Position numbers and translations under genes: made by a program
The notes under the pieces: generated by a model
What the model saw: only the letters and a program-made list of their open reading frames with translations
Database searches by the model: none
Told to the model about the DNA's origin: nothing
In this document: positions 8,556 to 17,350 of the stretch, piece by piece
Numbering within the stretch: position 1 is the first letter of the stretch
Layout of the letters: each line of letters begins with the position of its first letter
Assembly (NCBI GenBank): GCA_034408685.1
Contig: JAWXCP010000066.1
Coordinates: forward strand, 1 to 64,000
Length of the DNA stretch: 64,000 nt
Reading direction: 5' to 3'
DNA from: JANXVY01 sp034408685
Lineage (GTDB): Bacteria > Pseudomonadota > Alphaproteobacteria > Rhizobiales > Hyphomicrobiaceae

Positions 8556-9221
8556 ATGATTTTCTACGCGAACAGATTGGCTATGCTTGCAGCTGGCCTT
8601 TCCCTCAGCCTGATTGCAGCGGGTCCCGCCGCGTTGCCGGCCGTTGCCGCTGGCGGGGCGCCTGGCAGTCCCGATTGGCCGTGCCCGCAGCGCAAGGTCG
8701 CCAAGCTGTCGCCGAGCGATCTGCAATGGGAGGGCGAACTTCCCGACATCCAGGGCTGGCGCCAGGACAGCGACATCAACAAGCTTGTGGAACTGCTGGC
8801 CAGCCGCCGCGTACCCCTCGAGGAGGCGACTGCTGCGCTGAAAGCCTATGCAGCCAAGGCGCCTTCAGCCGAACGCAAGGCCAAGCTCACGATTGTCTTC
8901 GGCGGCCTGCTCGAAACCGTCAATACCTACCGAAGCTCGGTCATTTCCGGCATCGAGCGTTTCAACCGCCGCCAGAAGGGCCGTGCCAACGAGATCGAAG
9001 AGGAAGGCCTCAAGATCAACGAGTTGCAGAAGCAGGCCGGGACGAACGCGACGCTGCGCGCCGAAGCCGACAAGGCCGTCGAACTCTACGACTGGAACGT
9101 CCGCGTGTTCGAGGAGCGGCGCCTGAATTTGCCGATCGCTTGCGAAATCCCGCCGGCAATCGATGGCCGGACATTCGAACTCGGCCGCGAAATCCGCGAA
9201 CTCCTGAAGGCTGCGGGGTAA
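8556..9221 (+). CDS. Secreted coiled-coil protein of unknown function in the PQQ-linked ABC operon
   Basis: 221 residues from ATG 8556, one base after the permease stop, with GGAGGA just upstream, so it is the last gene of the operon. A signal peptide of about 30 residues ends near AVAAG. The rest is mainly helical and charged, with a likely coiled coil around residues 100-190 (RFNRRQKGRANEIEEEGLK and following). Cys residues in DWPCP and IACEI could pair. I do not recognise a named family; tight linkage suggests it works with the transporter in the periplasm. Confidence 0.72.
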   Translation: MIFYANRLAMLAAGLSLSLIAAGPAALPAVAAGGAPGSPDWPCPQRKVAKLSPSDLQWEGELPDIQGWRQDSDINKLVELLASRRVPLEEATAALKAYAAKAPSAERKAKLTIVFGGLLETVNTYRSSVISGIERFNRRQKGRANEIEEEGLKINELQKQAGTNATLRAEADKAVELYDWNVRVFEERRLNLPIACEIPPAIDGRTFELGREIRELLKAAG

Positions 9222-9254
9222 GCTCAGGGGTCGAGACTTTCGCTGCCCTGTCGG

Positions 9255-9758
9255 CTATTCCAATACGTTCCGCCGCACCTCGAACACCTCCATGATGCGG
9301 CACGACCTGTGCGGGCCGTCGACGACGAAGGTCCATTCGCCATTGGTGTAGGTGTCGCACATCTTGACGCCGCGAATAAGGATCCAGTGACCTTCCTTCT
9401 TGGTGTGAACTGCCAGGATGTAACTGGCCCAGGCGTTGCGCGGCTTCTGCATCCATTGCCACAACGTCGGCCGCGATTTCCGTTCGTGGTGCATGAAGCT
9501 TTCGGCGAGCTTCATCTCGAACCCGAACGCGGCGAGCGCTTCCTCGACCTCATTCGAAAACGTCCCGACGACGATCGCTTTGACCTCGGGGCTCATGTTG
9601 CGGTTGGCGCGGATGACGTCTTCGACCTTCGAGATCGCGTAGCCCGTGACGGCCGAAATCACGACCGGTCCGCAAAATGCGACCCTGCCGGTATCATTGC
9701 GGCTCGCGTTGAGCGAGGACGTCATCCGCCGTCCCAGACCGTCACGAAGGCCACCCAT
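9255..9758 (-). CDS. Putative papain-like (C39/NlpC-style) cysteine peptidase or amidase, small hypothetical
   Basis: A 167-residue protein with no signal peptide. Residues 28-32 read FCGPV with Cys29, an arrangement common at the nucleophile of papain-fold enzymes. His124 in EGHWILI and Asp135/Asn139 in CDTYTNGEW follow at the spacing and strand context of the His and Asn/Asp of that fold. The middle (50-110) is helical. It stands alone, convergent with the ABC operon and divergent from the TIR gene. Small single-domain proteins of this layout also occur in phages. The assignment is from motif order only; ATG 9725 is an alternative start. Confidence 0.5.
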   Translation of the reverse strand: MGGLRDGLGRRMTSSLNASRNDTGRVAFCGPVVISAVTGYAISKVEDVIRANRNMSPEVKAIVVGTFSNEVEEALAAFGFEMKLAESFMHHERKSRPTLWQWMQKPRNAWASYILAVHTKKEGHWILIRGVKMCDTYTNGEWTFVVDGPHRSCRIMEVFEVRRNVLE

Positions 9759-9973
9759 ACGCGCGCCCCGATGCTACCGACCGCCGACGCGGTTTTCCCA
9801 GTCCCCTGTCTTGCCGAAGTATAGTTAATCAAGCGTTAACGCTCTGTGGACGAACGTCGATGCGGCAGCTAAACTAAACGAGTTTCAAATGTCGCCGCAC
9901 TCGAATTTCGGCGCACTTCGGCATCACAGGCCAAGTGCAAGACGTTTCGCTCATTTTCGCTGGGGTTCTGCGT

Positions 9974-12664
9974 ATGTTGCACCACACAGCTCCGGGCTCA
10001 GCTCGGTCGACGCCAACGATTACAGACGAGACAGCGCGTTTGCGGACAACGGCCGCTGAAGCGGACGCCGCGCCAGCCAAAACGCCGGTGGCCGGAGGTG
10101 CCGGCGAGAAGCTCTCCGTTTTCATCTCCTACTCCCGCGACGATCTCGCTTTCGCCGACCAGTTGGTCGCCGCTTTGAAACTTTATGGTTTTGATCCAAC
10201 GATCGACCGGCACGGCATATCCGGCGGTGAGGCTTGGCAGGAGCGGCTCGGCGCGCTGATCCTAGAAGCCGATACGGTCGTGTTCGTCCTTTCACCGTCC
10301 TCGGCACGATCGGAAATGTGCGCCTGGGAAGTCGAAGAGGCGACGCGCCTCGGCAAGCGGATACTGCCGGTTCTGCCGCACGCTCTTGGCGAGGCCATCG
10401 CGCCGGCGAGGCTAGGCGATCGCAACTATGTGATGTTCTACCCTGAGCCGCGAGCGCCGGGATCGGGGTTCGGAGCCGGGTTGACGAGCCTCATCACGGC
10501 TCTGGAAACGAACCTCGACTGGATCCGCCAGCATACGCGACTGCTCGAACGGGCGGCGGAGTGGGACGGCGGTGGGCGGGCGGTCAACCGGCTTCTCTCG
10601 GGCAGTGATATTGCGGTGGCGAAAGCGTGGGCGTCGTCACGTCCCAAAGCGGCGCCAGAGCCGACCTCGCTGCACCTCGACTACATCCGTGCCAGCGAGG
10701 AGGAGGACGCATCGCGCGCCGACACAGAACGTCAAAGGCTCGAAGAGAAGGCAGAAGCGCTTCGGGCGAAGGAACAGGCCCTCAAGGAGAAGGCCGAGGC
10801 CCAAGCCGCACGCGTTTGGCTGCGAGGCGCATTTTTCGTCATGCTGTCGCTAGCCTCCTTGGGGCTCGGCTATTTATCCTACAGTAATTACGAGAAGAGC
10901 GAGTTCGCGGAGGCGGCCAGGCGTGAGGCAGAGGCAGCGTCCCGGCTGGCTCAACAGAGCCAGGTGCTCGCCGAGCAAAAATCGGATGAGGCAGAGAAGA
11001 ATCTCGGGCTAGCCAACGAGCAGACGAAGCTCGCCCGGCTGAACCTTTACGAGGCCGAAGTCAACCGCGCACGCGCGCTAGTAGACCGGGCCGAGAAGTT
11101 GGTCGAGGCCAACAAGGCTCAACAAGCCGTAGTGCTGACAGTCGAAGCCCTCGACGTTGATCCCGCCCGCATCGACCAGCGCACTTTCTTCATCCCGGGA
11201 GCCGATCGCATCCTGGGCCTGACGACATTGGTGCGCCAGTTTATCGGACATGCTGATAAGACCGATATTTATGCGATTGCCGTTGCTCAGGATCATCATT
11301 CGTTTGCCTCTGGTGGGTCAGACAAGACCGTCCGGATCTGGAACTCGTTAACCGGCAGGGTGCTGCACAGTGTGCCCCTCAGCGAGACGGTCACCGCAAT
11401 AGCCTACCTGAGCGAGGGACAACGCATTGTGGTGGCCGCCGGCAACACGGCCAGCGTATGGCGTCCAGCGTCAAAACCGCCGTCACGGGAATTCGTGTTG
11501 GTTGGACACACGAAGCTCGTCACAGCTGCCGTCGCGTCCCGAGATGGCACCCGTATCGCGACCACTTCGGAAGACGGGACGATCCGGCTGTGGGACTCGG
11601 CAAGCGGATCAGAACTGAAAGTCATCGAATTTCCGAAAAGCGTGATTGCTTGGTCGATTGCCTTTCTTCCTGACGGAAAGCGCATTGCTGCGGCGACCAG
11701 CGACGGCGTCCGTGTCGTGGACATTGAGACCGGTGCGTCATTGATTCATGCGACACACGACAAACACGCAACTCGGCTCGCGGTATCGCCGGACGGCACT
11801 TGGATTGTCGCAGCGACGGGCGGAACATCCGTTCGCGTGATCGACGCATCGAACGGCAAACTCGTGCGCTCGCTCGCACATCCAGAAGCTGTGAAGTTTG
11901 TTGCGATTACGGTCGATGGTCGGGTGATGACCGCGTTCGAAAGCCTTACGAGTATTGGATCGAAACGCGAATACGGCGTCTGGCTGTGGGACTTGAACAC
12001 CGACAAGGCGACGGAGATCGGCAGCCATTTTTCAACTGTGCGCGCGATGGCCTCGTTGCCAGACGGCAAATTCCTCAGCGCCTCGGAGATCGGCGATTCG
12101 CCTCGGGTCTGGCTGTGGAGCGCCGAACCAAAGGCCGACCGTCAGCAACTCCTGGCAGTGGCGAAAGAAACAGCGCCGAGTTGTTTGAGCGTGAGGGACC
12201 GGCTTGCATTTATCCTCGGACCCCGACCGAAGCCTTGGTGTCTTGAGTTGCGCAAGCCACCCTACAAAGACGGAAAACTCGAGCCTTTCGCTAGCGCCAT
12301 TCGCGACTATTCCGATGGCGCCCTGTACAACGGCGACTTCACGCACGCGCTCGAAGCGGCAGAACTTGCGCTCGAGCTAGACCCATCCTCGACCTGGGTC
12401 GAAGTCAATAAGGCGCATGCTCTTATGTTTCTCAAGAAGACCGGCGACGCCCGCGAAATGTATTTGAAGAGACGTGCCGAGACCTTGCGGCTTCCAGGGA
12501 AGACACTCACGTGGGAAGAAGCGGTCGTTCAGGATTTCGATGTGTTCGATCGCAAGAGCCTCTACGATCCGCTGATGACCGAGATCCGAGCAGAATTCGC
12601 CAAGTCGGCGCCGCCAGCTTTGGCACATGGCACCAAAATTGCCGATCCGCCGCCCCGCAATTGA
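9974..12664 (+). CDS. TIR domain-transmembrane-WD40 protein
   Basis: 896 residues from ATG 9974; GTG 9935 would add 13. Order: a TIR domain (about 46-165; KLSVFISYSRDD, later SEMCAWEVEEA), a charged coiled coil (about 239-280), one membrane helix (about 284-303), a second coiled coil (304-380), WD40-type beta-propeller repeats (about 424-732; SGGSDKTVRIWN, SEDGTIRLWD) and a C-terminal TPR-like stretch (YNGDFTHALEAAELALELDP). The Sx(M)CxxE pattern places Glu119 where TIR NADases have their catalytic Glu. Membrane-anchored TIR-WD40 proteins may act in signalling or anti-phage defence; no partner gene is visible. Function is inferred from domains only. Confidence 0.85.
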   Translation: MLHHTAPGSARSTPTITDETARLRTTAAEADAAPAKTPVAGGAGEKLSVFISYSRDDLAFADQLVAALKLYGFDPTIDRHGISGGEAWQERLGALILEADTVVFVLSPSSARSEMCAWEVEEATRLGKRILPVLPHALGEAIAPARLGDRNYVMFYPEPRAPGSGFGAGLTSLITALETNLDWIRQHTRLLERAAEWDGGGRAVNRLLSGSDIAVAKAWASSRPKAAPEPTSLHLDYIRASEEEDASRADTERQRLEEKAEALRAKEQALKEKAEAQAARVWLRGAFFVMLSLASLGLGYLSYSNYEKSEFAEAARREAEAASRLAQQSQVLAEQKSDEAEKNLGLANEQTKLARLNLYEAEVNRARALVDRAEKLVEANKAQQAVVLTVEALDVDPARIDQRTFFIPGADRILGLTTLVRQFIGHADKTDIYAIAVAQDHHSFASGGSDKTVRIWNSLTGRVLHSVPLSETVTAIAYLSEGQRIVVAAGNTASVWRPASKPPSREFVLVGHTKLVTAAVASRDGTRIATTSEDGTIRLWDSASGSELKVIEFPKSVIAWSIAFLPDGKRIAAATSDGVRVVDIETGASLIHATHDKHATRLAVSPDGTWIVAATGGTSVRVIDASNGKLVRSLAHPEAVKFVAITVDGRVMTAFESLTSIGSKREYGVWLWDLNTDKATEIGSHFSTVRAMASLPDGKFLSASEIGDSPRVWLWSAEPKADRQQLLAVAKETAPSCLSVRDRLAFILGPRPKPWCLELRKPPYKDGKLEPFASAIRDYSDGALYNGDFTHALEAAELALELDPSSTWVEVNKAHALMFLKKTGDAREMYLKRRAETLRLPGKTLTWEEAVVQDFDVFDRKSLYDPLMTEIRAEFAKSAPPALAHGTKIADPPPRN

Positions 12665-12773
12665 CGCAGTGAGACCCGTCCGATTGGTCCATCGCCCCCG
12701 CCTCTGCCATAGGCAACATTGATCAGTCGCCGCCGCTCGGCTACGCCATGGGCAGAACTTCGAGGAGAACACG

Positions 12774-14249
12774 ATGCAGGATACGTCGACCGCTGCAGCC
12801 AAGAACTATATCGAAGGCGACACGGGTCCGTGGGAGGTCGTGATCGGCCTCGAGGTCCACGCCCAAGTCAACTCGGAATCGAAGCTGTTCTCGGGGTCCT
12901 CGACCGCGTTCGGTGCGCCGCCCAACAGCCACGTGTCGCTGGTCGATGCCGCCATGCCCGGCATGCTGCCAGTGATCAACGCGGAGTGTGTGGCGCAGGC
13001 TGTCCGCACCGGGCTTGGCCTCAATGCGCAGATAAACCGGCGCTCGATCTTTGACCGCAAGAACTATTTCTACCCCGACCTGCCGCAAGGCTATCAGATC
13101 AGCCAGTACAAGCACCCCATCGTCGGCGAGGGCCAGATCGAGATCGAAGCCGACGGCGAGACCATGACGGTCGGCATCGAGCGGCTGCACCTCGAGCAGG
13201 ACGCCGGCAAGTCGATCCACGACATGCACCCGGACTGCACCTACGTCGACCTCAACCGGTCCGGCGTGGCGCTGATGGAGATCGTCTCGAAACCCGACAT
13301 GCGCTCGGCCAAGCAGGCCCAAGCCTACGTCACCAAGCTGAGGACGATCCTGCGCTATCTTGAGACGTGCGACGGCGACATGGAGAAGGGCAACCTGCGC
13401 GCCGACGTCAACGTCTCGGTGCGCAAGCCCGGAGCTGAACTCGGCACGCGCTGCGAAATCAAGAACGTCAACTCGATCCGCTTCATCGGCCAAGCGATCG
13501 AGGTCGAAGCCCGCCGTCAGATCGAGATCATCGAGGGCGGCGGAAAGATCGATCAGGAAACCCGATTGTTCGATCCGGGCAAGGGCGAGACGCGCGCCAT
13601 GCGCAGCAAGGAAGAGGCGCACGATTACCGCTACTTCCCCGACCCCGACCTGCTGCCATTGGAATTTAGCCAAGGCTATGTCGACGAACTGAAGTCGCAT
13701 CTGCCCGAGTTGCCGGACGCCAAGCGCGCGCGGTTCATCGCCGACTTCGCCTTGTCGCCCTATGACGCCAGCGTGCTCGTCGCCGAGAAGGCCAACGCCG
13801 CCTACTTCGAGACGGTTGCCAAGGGCCGGGACGGGAAGACATCCGCCAACTGGGTGATCAACGAACTGTTCGGCCGCCTCAACAAGGAGGGTAAGGGCAT
13901 CGAGGCGACGCCCGTTTCGGCAGCCCAACTTGGCGGCATCATCGACCTCATCGGCGATGGCACGATCTCGGGCAAGCTCGCCAAGGACCTGTTCGAAATC
14001 GTGTGGACCGAGGGCGGCGACCCGGCCGCCATCGTCGAAGCGCGCGGCATGAAGCAGGTCACCGACATGGGCGCGATCACGGCGGCCGTCGACGCCATCA
14101 TCGCGGCCAACCCCGATAAGGTCGAGCAGGTAAAGCTGAAGCCGACCATGCTTGGCTGGTTCGTCGGCCAGGTCATGAAGCAAACCGGCGGTAAGGCTGC
14201 CCCCGCGGCTGTCAGCGATCTGCTCAAGTCGAAGTTGGGGATTGAGTGA
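12774..14249 (+). CDS. gatB: Aspartyl/glutamyl-tRNA amidotransferase subunit B
   Basis: A 491-residue GatB of full length. The N-terminal kinase-like domain begins WEVVIGLEVHAQVNSESKLFSG, followed by the conserved YFYPDLPQGYQISQ and GIERLHLEQDAGKS. The C-terminal YqeY-like tail domain (about 350-491) ends in PTMLGWFVGQVMKQTGGKA. With GatA and GatC it converts Glu-tRNA(Gln) and/or Asp-tRNA(Asn) to the amide forms in the cytoplasm. GatA and GatC are not adjacent here. GAGGA lies just before ATG 12774. Confidence 0.98.
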   Translation: MQDTSTAAAKNYIEGDTGPWEVVIGLEVHAQVNSESKLFSGSSTAFGAPPNSHVSLVDAAMPGMLPVINAECVAQAVRTGLGLNAQINRRSIFDRKNYFYPDLPQGYQISQYKHPIVGEGQIEIEADGETMTVGIERLHLEQDAGKSIHDMHPDCTYVDLNRSGVALMEIVSKPDMRSAKQAQAYVTKLRTILRYLETCDGDMEKGNLRADVNVSVRKPGAELGTRCEIKNVNSIRFIGQAIEVEARRQIEIIEGGGKIDQETRLFDPGKGETRAMRSKEEAHDYRYFPDPDLLPLEFSQGYVDELKSHLPELPDAKRARFIADFALSPYDASVLVAEKANAAYFETVAKGRDGKTSANWVINELFGRLNKEGKGIEATPVSAAQLGGIIDLIGDGTISGKLAKDLFEIVWTEGGDPAAIVEARGMKQVTDMGAITAAVDAIIAANPDKVEQVKLKPTMLGWFVGQVMKQTGGKAAPAAVSDLLKSKLGIE

Positions 14250-14308
14250 CTTAGTCGGCCGGCCACTGCCGTCTTCACCATCGTCTGCGCATGGCGTACT
14301 GTAACGCC

Positions 14309-14932
14309 ATGACCCAGACAGCCCGCAAACTGATGACCCAAGACGAGTTCCTGCTTTGGTGCCTCGACCAGGAAGCGAGGTACGAGCTTGTCGAAGGCGT
14401 GCCAGTCGAGATGATGACCTGCGACGGCGTGATCCGGCCCGACGGGCCGCAGCGCCGCGCCAATGCACGTCGGGCTAGCAACCGTCACGACAGCATCGTT
14501 ATCAATATTATCGTTGCGCTCGGCACTCAGCTTCGCGGCACATCTTGCCGCCCCGCTACGGCCGACATCGCTGTCAAAACCCGGCGCCGGTCAATCCGGC
14601 GTCCAGATGTTACAGTGACCTGCGATCCACCACGCCCCGATACCTACGACGCCGAGACGGCACGGATGGTTGTCGAAGTCCTGTCGCCATCGAACCGCGG
14701 CGTGGCGTGGCAGCGCAAGCTTGAAGAATATCATGGGCGCCAGGGCCTGTCGTATATCCTAATTGTGGATAGTGAGAAGATCGGCGCACTGCTCGTCTAT
14801 CGCGCGGCCGACGACGTGCCATGGGACGAGGCGACATATGAGACGCTCGATGACACGATCGAGCTTCCCCACATCGGTTGCCGTCTGGCGCTTCATGACA
14901 TCTATGCCGGTATCGATTTCGATGCCGACTGA
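14309..14932 (+). CDS. Uma2-family (DUF820) restriction endonuclease-fold protein
   Basis: About 207 residues from ATG 14309; ATG 14291 is also in frame. It has the Uma2/DUF820 layout: MTQDEFLLW.LDQEARYELVEG at the N terminus, then RPDVTVTCDP and MVVEVLSPSNRGVAWQRKLEEY. The Glu and Asp of ELVEG...PDVTVTC and the Glu of VEVLSPS correspond to the PD-(D/E)XK-like active site of this family. The family is common in cyanobacteria and sporadic elsewhere, and its biological role is unresolved. Its 3' end overlaps lipB by 11 bp. Confidence 0.8.
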   Translation: MTQTARKLMTQDEFLLWCLDQEARYELVEGVPVEMMTCDGVIRPDGPQRRANARRASNRHDSIVINIIVALGTQLRGTSCRPATADIAVKTRRRSIRRPDVTVTCDPPRPDTYDAETARMVVEVLSPSNRGVAWQRKLEEYHGRQGLSYILIVDSEKIGALLVYRAADDVPWDEATYETLDDTIELPHIGCRLALHDIYAGIDFDAD

Positions 14933-15620
14933 ACCGGCCGTTGTGTCGGGCGCCCGAGGTGCCAAACTGCACGCAATCGAATGGCGCACCTCCACCGAGC
15001 CCGTCGCCTACCTCGACGCGCTGGCCGTCATGACCGAGCGGGCGCGCGCGATCGCCAAGGGCGAGGCTCTAGAGTTGGTCTGGCTGCTCGAGCATCCACC
15101 ACTTTACACCGCCGGGACGAGCGCGCGGGCAGACGATCTGCTCACGCCGGAGCGGTTTGCGGTCCACGCAACCGGCCGCGGTGGGCAATATACCTACCAC
15201 GGCCCCGGCCAGCGCGTCGTCTACCTCATGCTCGACCTCAGGGCTCGTGGCGGCGACGTGCGGGCCTATGTCCAAAGCCTGGAAGCGTGGATCATCGCGG
15301 CGTTAGCCGAGCTCGGCGTAACTGCTGGCGTGCGCGATGGCCGGATCGGGGTCTGGGTCGAGCGGCGCGGCGCCGATGGATACTCGCGCGACGACAAGAT
15401 TGCCGCGCTTGGCATTCGCGTCAGCCGTGGCGTGACGATGCACGGGATTGCGATCAACGTCGCACCGGACCTGGAACACTTCTCCGGGATCGTTCCATGC
15501 GGCATCTCTGACCACGGCGTCACCAGCCTCGCCGACCTTGGCATCGACGCCAACATGATCGACGTCGATCGCGCATTGAGGGCAACATTCGCGTCCACCG
15601 TCGGCGAACGCCAAGGGTGA
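14922..15620 (+). CDS. lipB: Octanoyl-[ACP]:protein N-octanoyltransferase
   Basis: 232 residues from ATG 14922. Family motifs are RGGQYTYHGPGQ (86-97), DDKIAALG with catalytic Lys159 and SGIVPCGI with nucleophile Cys193. LipB moves the octanoyl group from acyl carrier protein to lipoyl domains, the first step of lipoate synthesis in the cytoplasm. The start was chosen because the protein aligns from about residue 18 (AIEWRTSTEPVAYLDAL); a longer frame upstream lies inside the Uma2 gene. No lipA is adjacent. Confidence 0.96.
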   Translation: MPTEPAVVSGARGAKLHAIEWRTSTEPVAYLDALAVMTERARAIAKGEALELVWLLEHPPLYTAGTSARADDLLTPERFAVHATGRGGQYTYHGPGQRVVYLMLDLRARGGDVRAYVQSLEAWIIAALAELGVTAGVRDGRIGVWVERRGADGYSRDDKIAALGIRVSRGVTMHGIAINVAPDLEHFSGIVPCGISDHGVTSLADLGIDANMIDVDRALRATFASTVGERQG

Positions 15621-15790
15621 TCGGATATCCTGGCCGGTCGGAACGGACTGTGGATATTGCGACCTGATTGGCACATCGACGCGTGCGCAGCCCCTGTCAG
15701 TGGTCCGAAGTCTTGTGCTGGCCAGGGTCGCTGCCCGCCGTCGCCGCCAGAACGGACCGCTACAATGACAACCGACGTTCAAAGTCGGCG

Positions 15791-16132
15791 TTACGGCTTC
15801 TGCTGAGCCGGGCCGCCGATGGGTCCTTCGCCAGCACCCTCGGGGCCGTCGTAATAGAGGTACCCCTCTTCGATCGAGACGACCTCGTCGCCTTCGAGTT
15901 CGTATTCGTCGTTCTCGCTATCGTTCAAGCGGACGATGCAGCCCTTGAGGCAAACCTTGTCGAGGGTCGCGCCGCGCGCCAGCGGATGGTCGACCTTCGC
16001 GCTCCCCTCCATCACGCTGATCTTGTGATCGCGGGTGTCGCGGTTGGTTAATGAAATCGCATAGGCAATATCGGCAAATGACAACGTGACGACAGCAAGC
16101 GCGAGAGGGATCGTCCACGGTTTGGGGCGCAT
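15791..16132 (-). CDS. Small secreted hypothetical protein
   Basis: 113 residues from ATG 16132. A signal peptide (LALAVVTLSFADIAYA) precedes an acidic domain with a Cys pair, DKVCLKGCIVRLND, and repeated acidic turns (SENDEYELEGDEVV). The C terminus is Gly/Pro-rich. Small periplasmic proteins of this type are common in Hyphomicrobiales, but I do not recognise a named family. It lies 32 bp downstream of a Lys/Ala-rich mini-gene on the same strand. Confidence 0.65.
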   Translation of the reverse strand: MRPKPWTIPLALAVVTLSFADIAYAISLTNRDTRDHKISVMEGSAKVDHPLARGATLDKVCLKGCIVRLNDSENDEYELEGDEVVSIEEGYLYYDGPEGAGEGPIGGPAQQKP

Positions 16133-16164
16133 GACCCGATCCTCCTCGCACTCACCACATCGAT

Positions 16165-16281
16165 TTACTTCTTCTTCGCAGCGGCCTTCTTCGCGGCTGG
16201 CTTCGCAGCAGCCTTCTTGGCGGCTGGCTTGGCGGGGGCGGCGGCCTTCTTGGCGGCCGGCTTCTTGGCAGGAGCCTTCAT
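16165..16281 (-). CDS. Lys/Ala/Pro-rich mini-protein (histone H1-like tail)
   Basis: 38 residues from ATG 16281, built almost only of Lys, Ala and Pro in repeats such as PAAKKAAA. An AGAGG lies 9 nt upstream of this ATG; the in-frame ATG at 16290 is too close to it. The composition resembles the basic tails of bacterial H1-like or HU-like proteins, and a DNA- or RNA-binding role is plausible. It could instead be a degenerate fragment, but the good ribosome site and clean reading favour a real gene. Confidence 0.5.
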   Translation of the reverse strand: MKAPAKKPAAKKAAAPAKPAAKKAAAKPAAKKAAAKKK

Positions 16282-16479
16282 TGGTCTCATCCTCTTTGTG
16301 ATGTTCCCCTCGGACGAGGCCGACGGGTTCTGCTTTAAAGACGCACACGGCCGACTCGGAAAGTCGGTCAACGCGACTATTTATGGAATCAAATTCACCG
16401 ACAAACGGATTTTTCCGGTGGTCCCTATCGATTTTTCCGATAGATAGCTCTGGTCGGGTTCGCGCGCGAGGAGGCATCC

Positions 16480-17328
16480 ATGGATGTGACACTGGCAAAG
16501 ACCTTCTTAATGGTGGCGGAAACCGGCTCTTTCATCGAGACAGGGCGCCGCCTCAACGTCACCCAGTCAACGGTATCGGCGCGTATCAAAGGGCTTGAAG
16601 ACAACCTCGGCAAGCCCCTCTTCATCCGTGGAAAAAGCGGTGCCGAGCTAACCCAGGCCGGACAGCAGTTCCAAAAGCATGCGCTCGCGCTGATCCGGAT
16701 ATGGCGGCACGCACAATTGGAAGTTGGATTGTCTGAGAAACATCGCGACCACCTGTCTGCGGGTGCCCCACCGATTCTCTGGCAGGGGTTTTTACTCAAC
16801 TGGGTGTCGTGGCTGCGCGGCAATATCCCCGACATCGCCGTATCGGCCGTCAGCGGGCTCGCCTCCCATCACATGCAACGGCTTGTCGAAGGCACGCTCG
16901 ATCTCGCTGTTCTCTACCGGCCGGTGCAACTGCCGGGCTTCATCAACGAGCATTTGTTCGACGAAGAGTTCGTAATGGTGACGTCGGGCAAGCCCGGTTC
17001 CCGCCGGGCGGGGCAGGAGTACATCTTCATCGACTGGGGGATCGACTTCCAACAGGACCACGCAGCTGCCTTCCCTGAGATGGTCAACCCGCCGTTGAAC
17101 CTAGACCTCGGCGGCATGGCGCTCGACTATTTGCTCGGCAATGACGGCCAAGCCTACTTTCCCCGCCGACTGGTCAAAGGTCACGTCGCCCGGGGCAAGC
17201 TACGCGAGACCAAGCGCGCGCGCCGCTTCATCTACCCGGTGTACATGATCTACCCCGAGGCGCGCGACGAGGAGGCCTACGCGCCGATCCTCGATGCGCT
17301 GCGGGCGGAGGCCGTTAGGCTGAGGTAG
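16480..17328 (+). CDS. LysR-family transcriptional regulator
   Basis: 282 residues. The winged-helix DNA-binding domain is at 3-60 (FLMVAETGSFIETGRRLNVTQSTVSARIKGLED), followed by a helical linker and a type-2 periplasmic-binding-like effector domain. A GAGG lies upstream of ATG 16480. The gene is divergent from the Lys/Ala-rich mini-gene and convergent with the ABM-domain gene. Target and effector are unknown. Confidence 0.9.
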   Translation: MDVTLAKTFLMVAETGSFIETGRRLNVTQSTVSARIKGLEDNLGKPLFIRGKSGAELTQAGQQFQKHALALIRIWRHAQLEVGLSEKHRDHLSAGAPPILWQGFLLNWVSWLRGNIPDIAVSAVSGLASHHMQRLVEGTLDLAVLYRPVQLPGFINEHLFDEEFVMVTSGKPGSRRAGQEYIFIDWGIDFQQDHAAAFPEMVNPPLNLDLGGMALDYLLGNDGQAYFPRRLVKGHVARGKLRETKRARRFIYPVYMIYPEARDEEAYAPILDALRAEAVRLR

Positions 17329-17350
17329 TAGCGGGATCGACCGGCCTCGA

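Noticed and set aside
12741..14468. A 575-codon open frame on the minus strand opposite gatB
   Set aside because: It is a mirror of gatB in high-GC DNA; the product is Asp/His/Arg-rich with no recognisable domain, while gatB is unmistakable.
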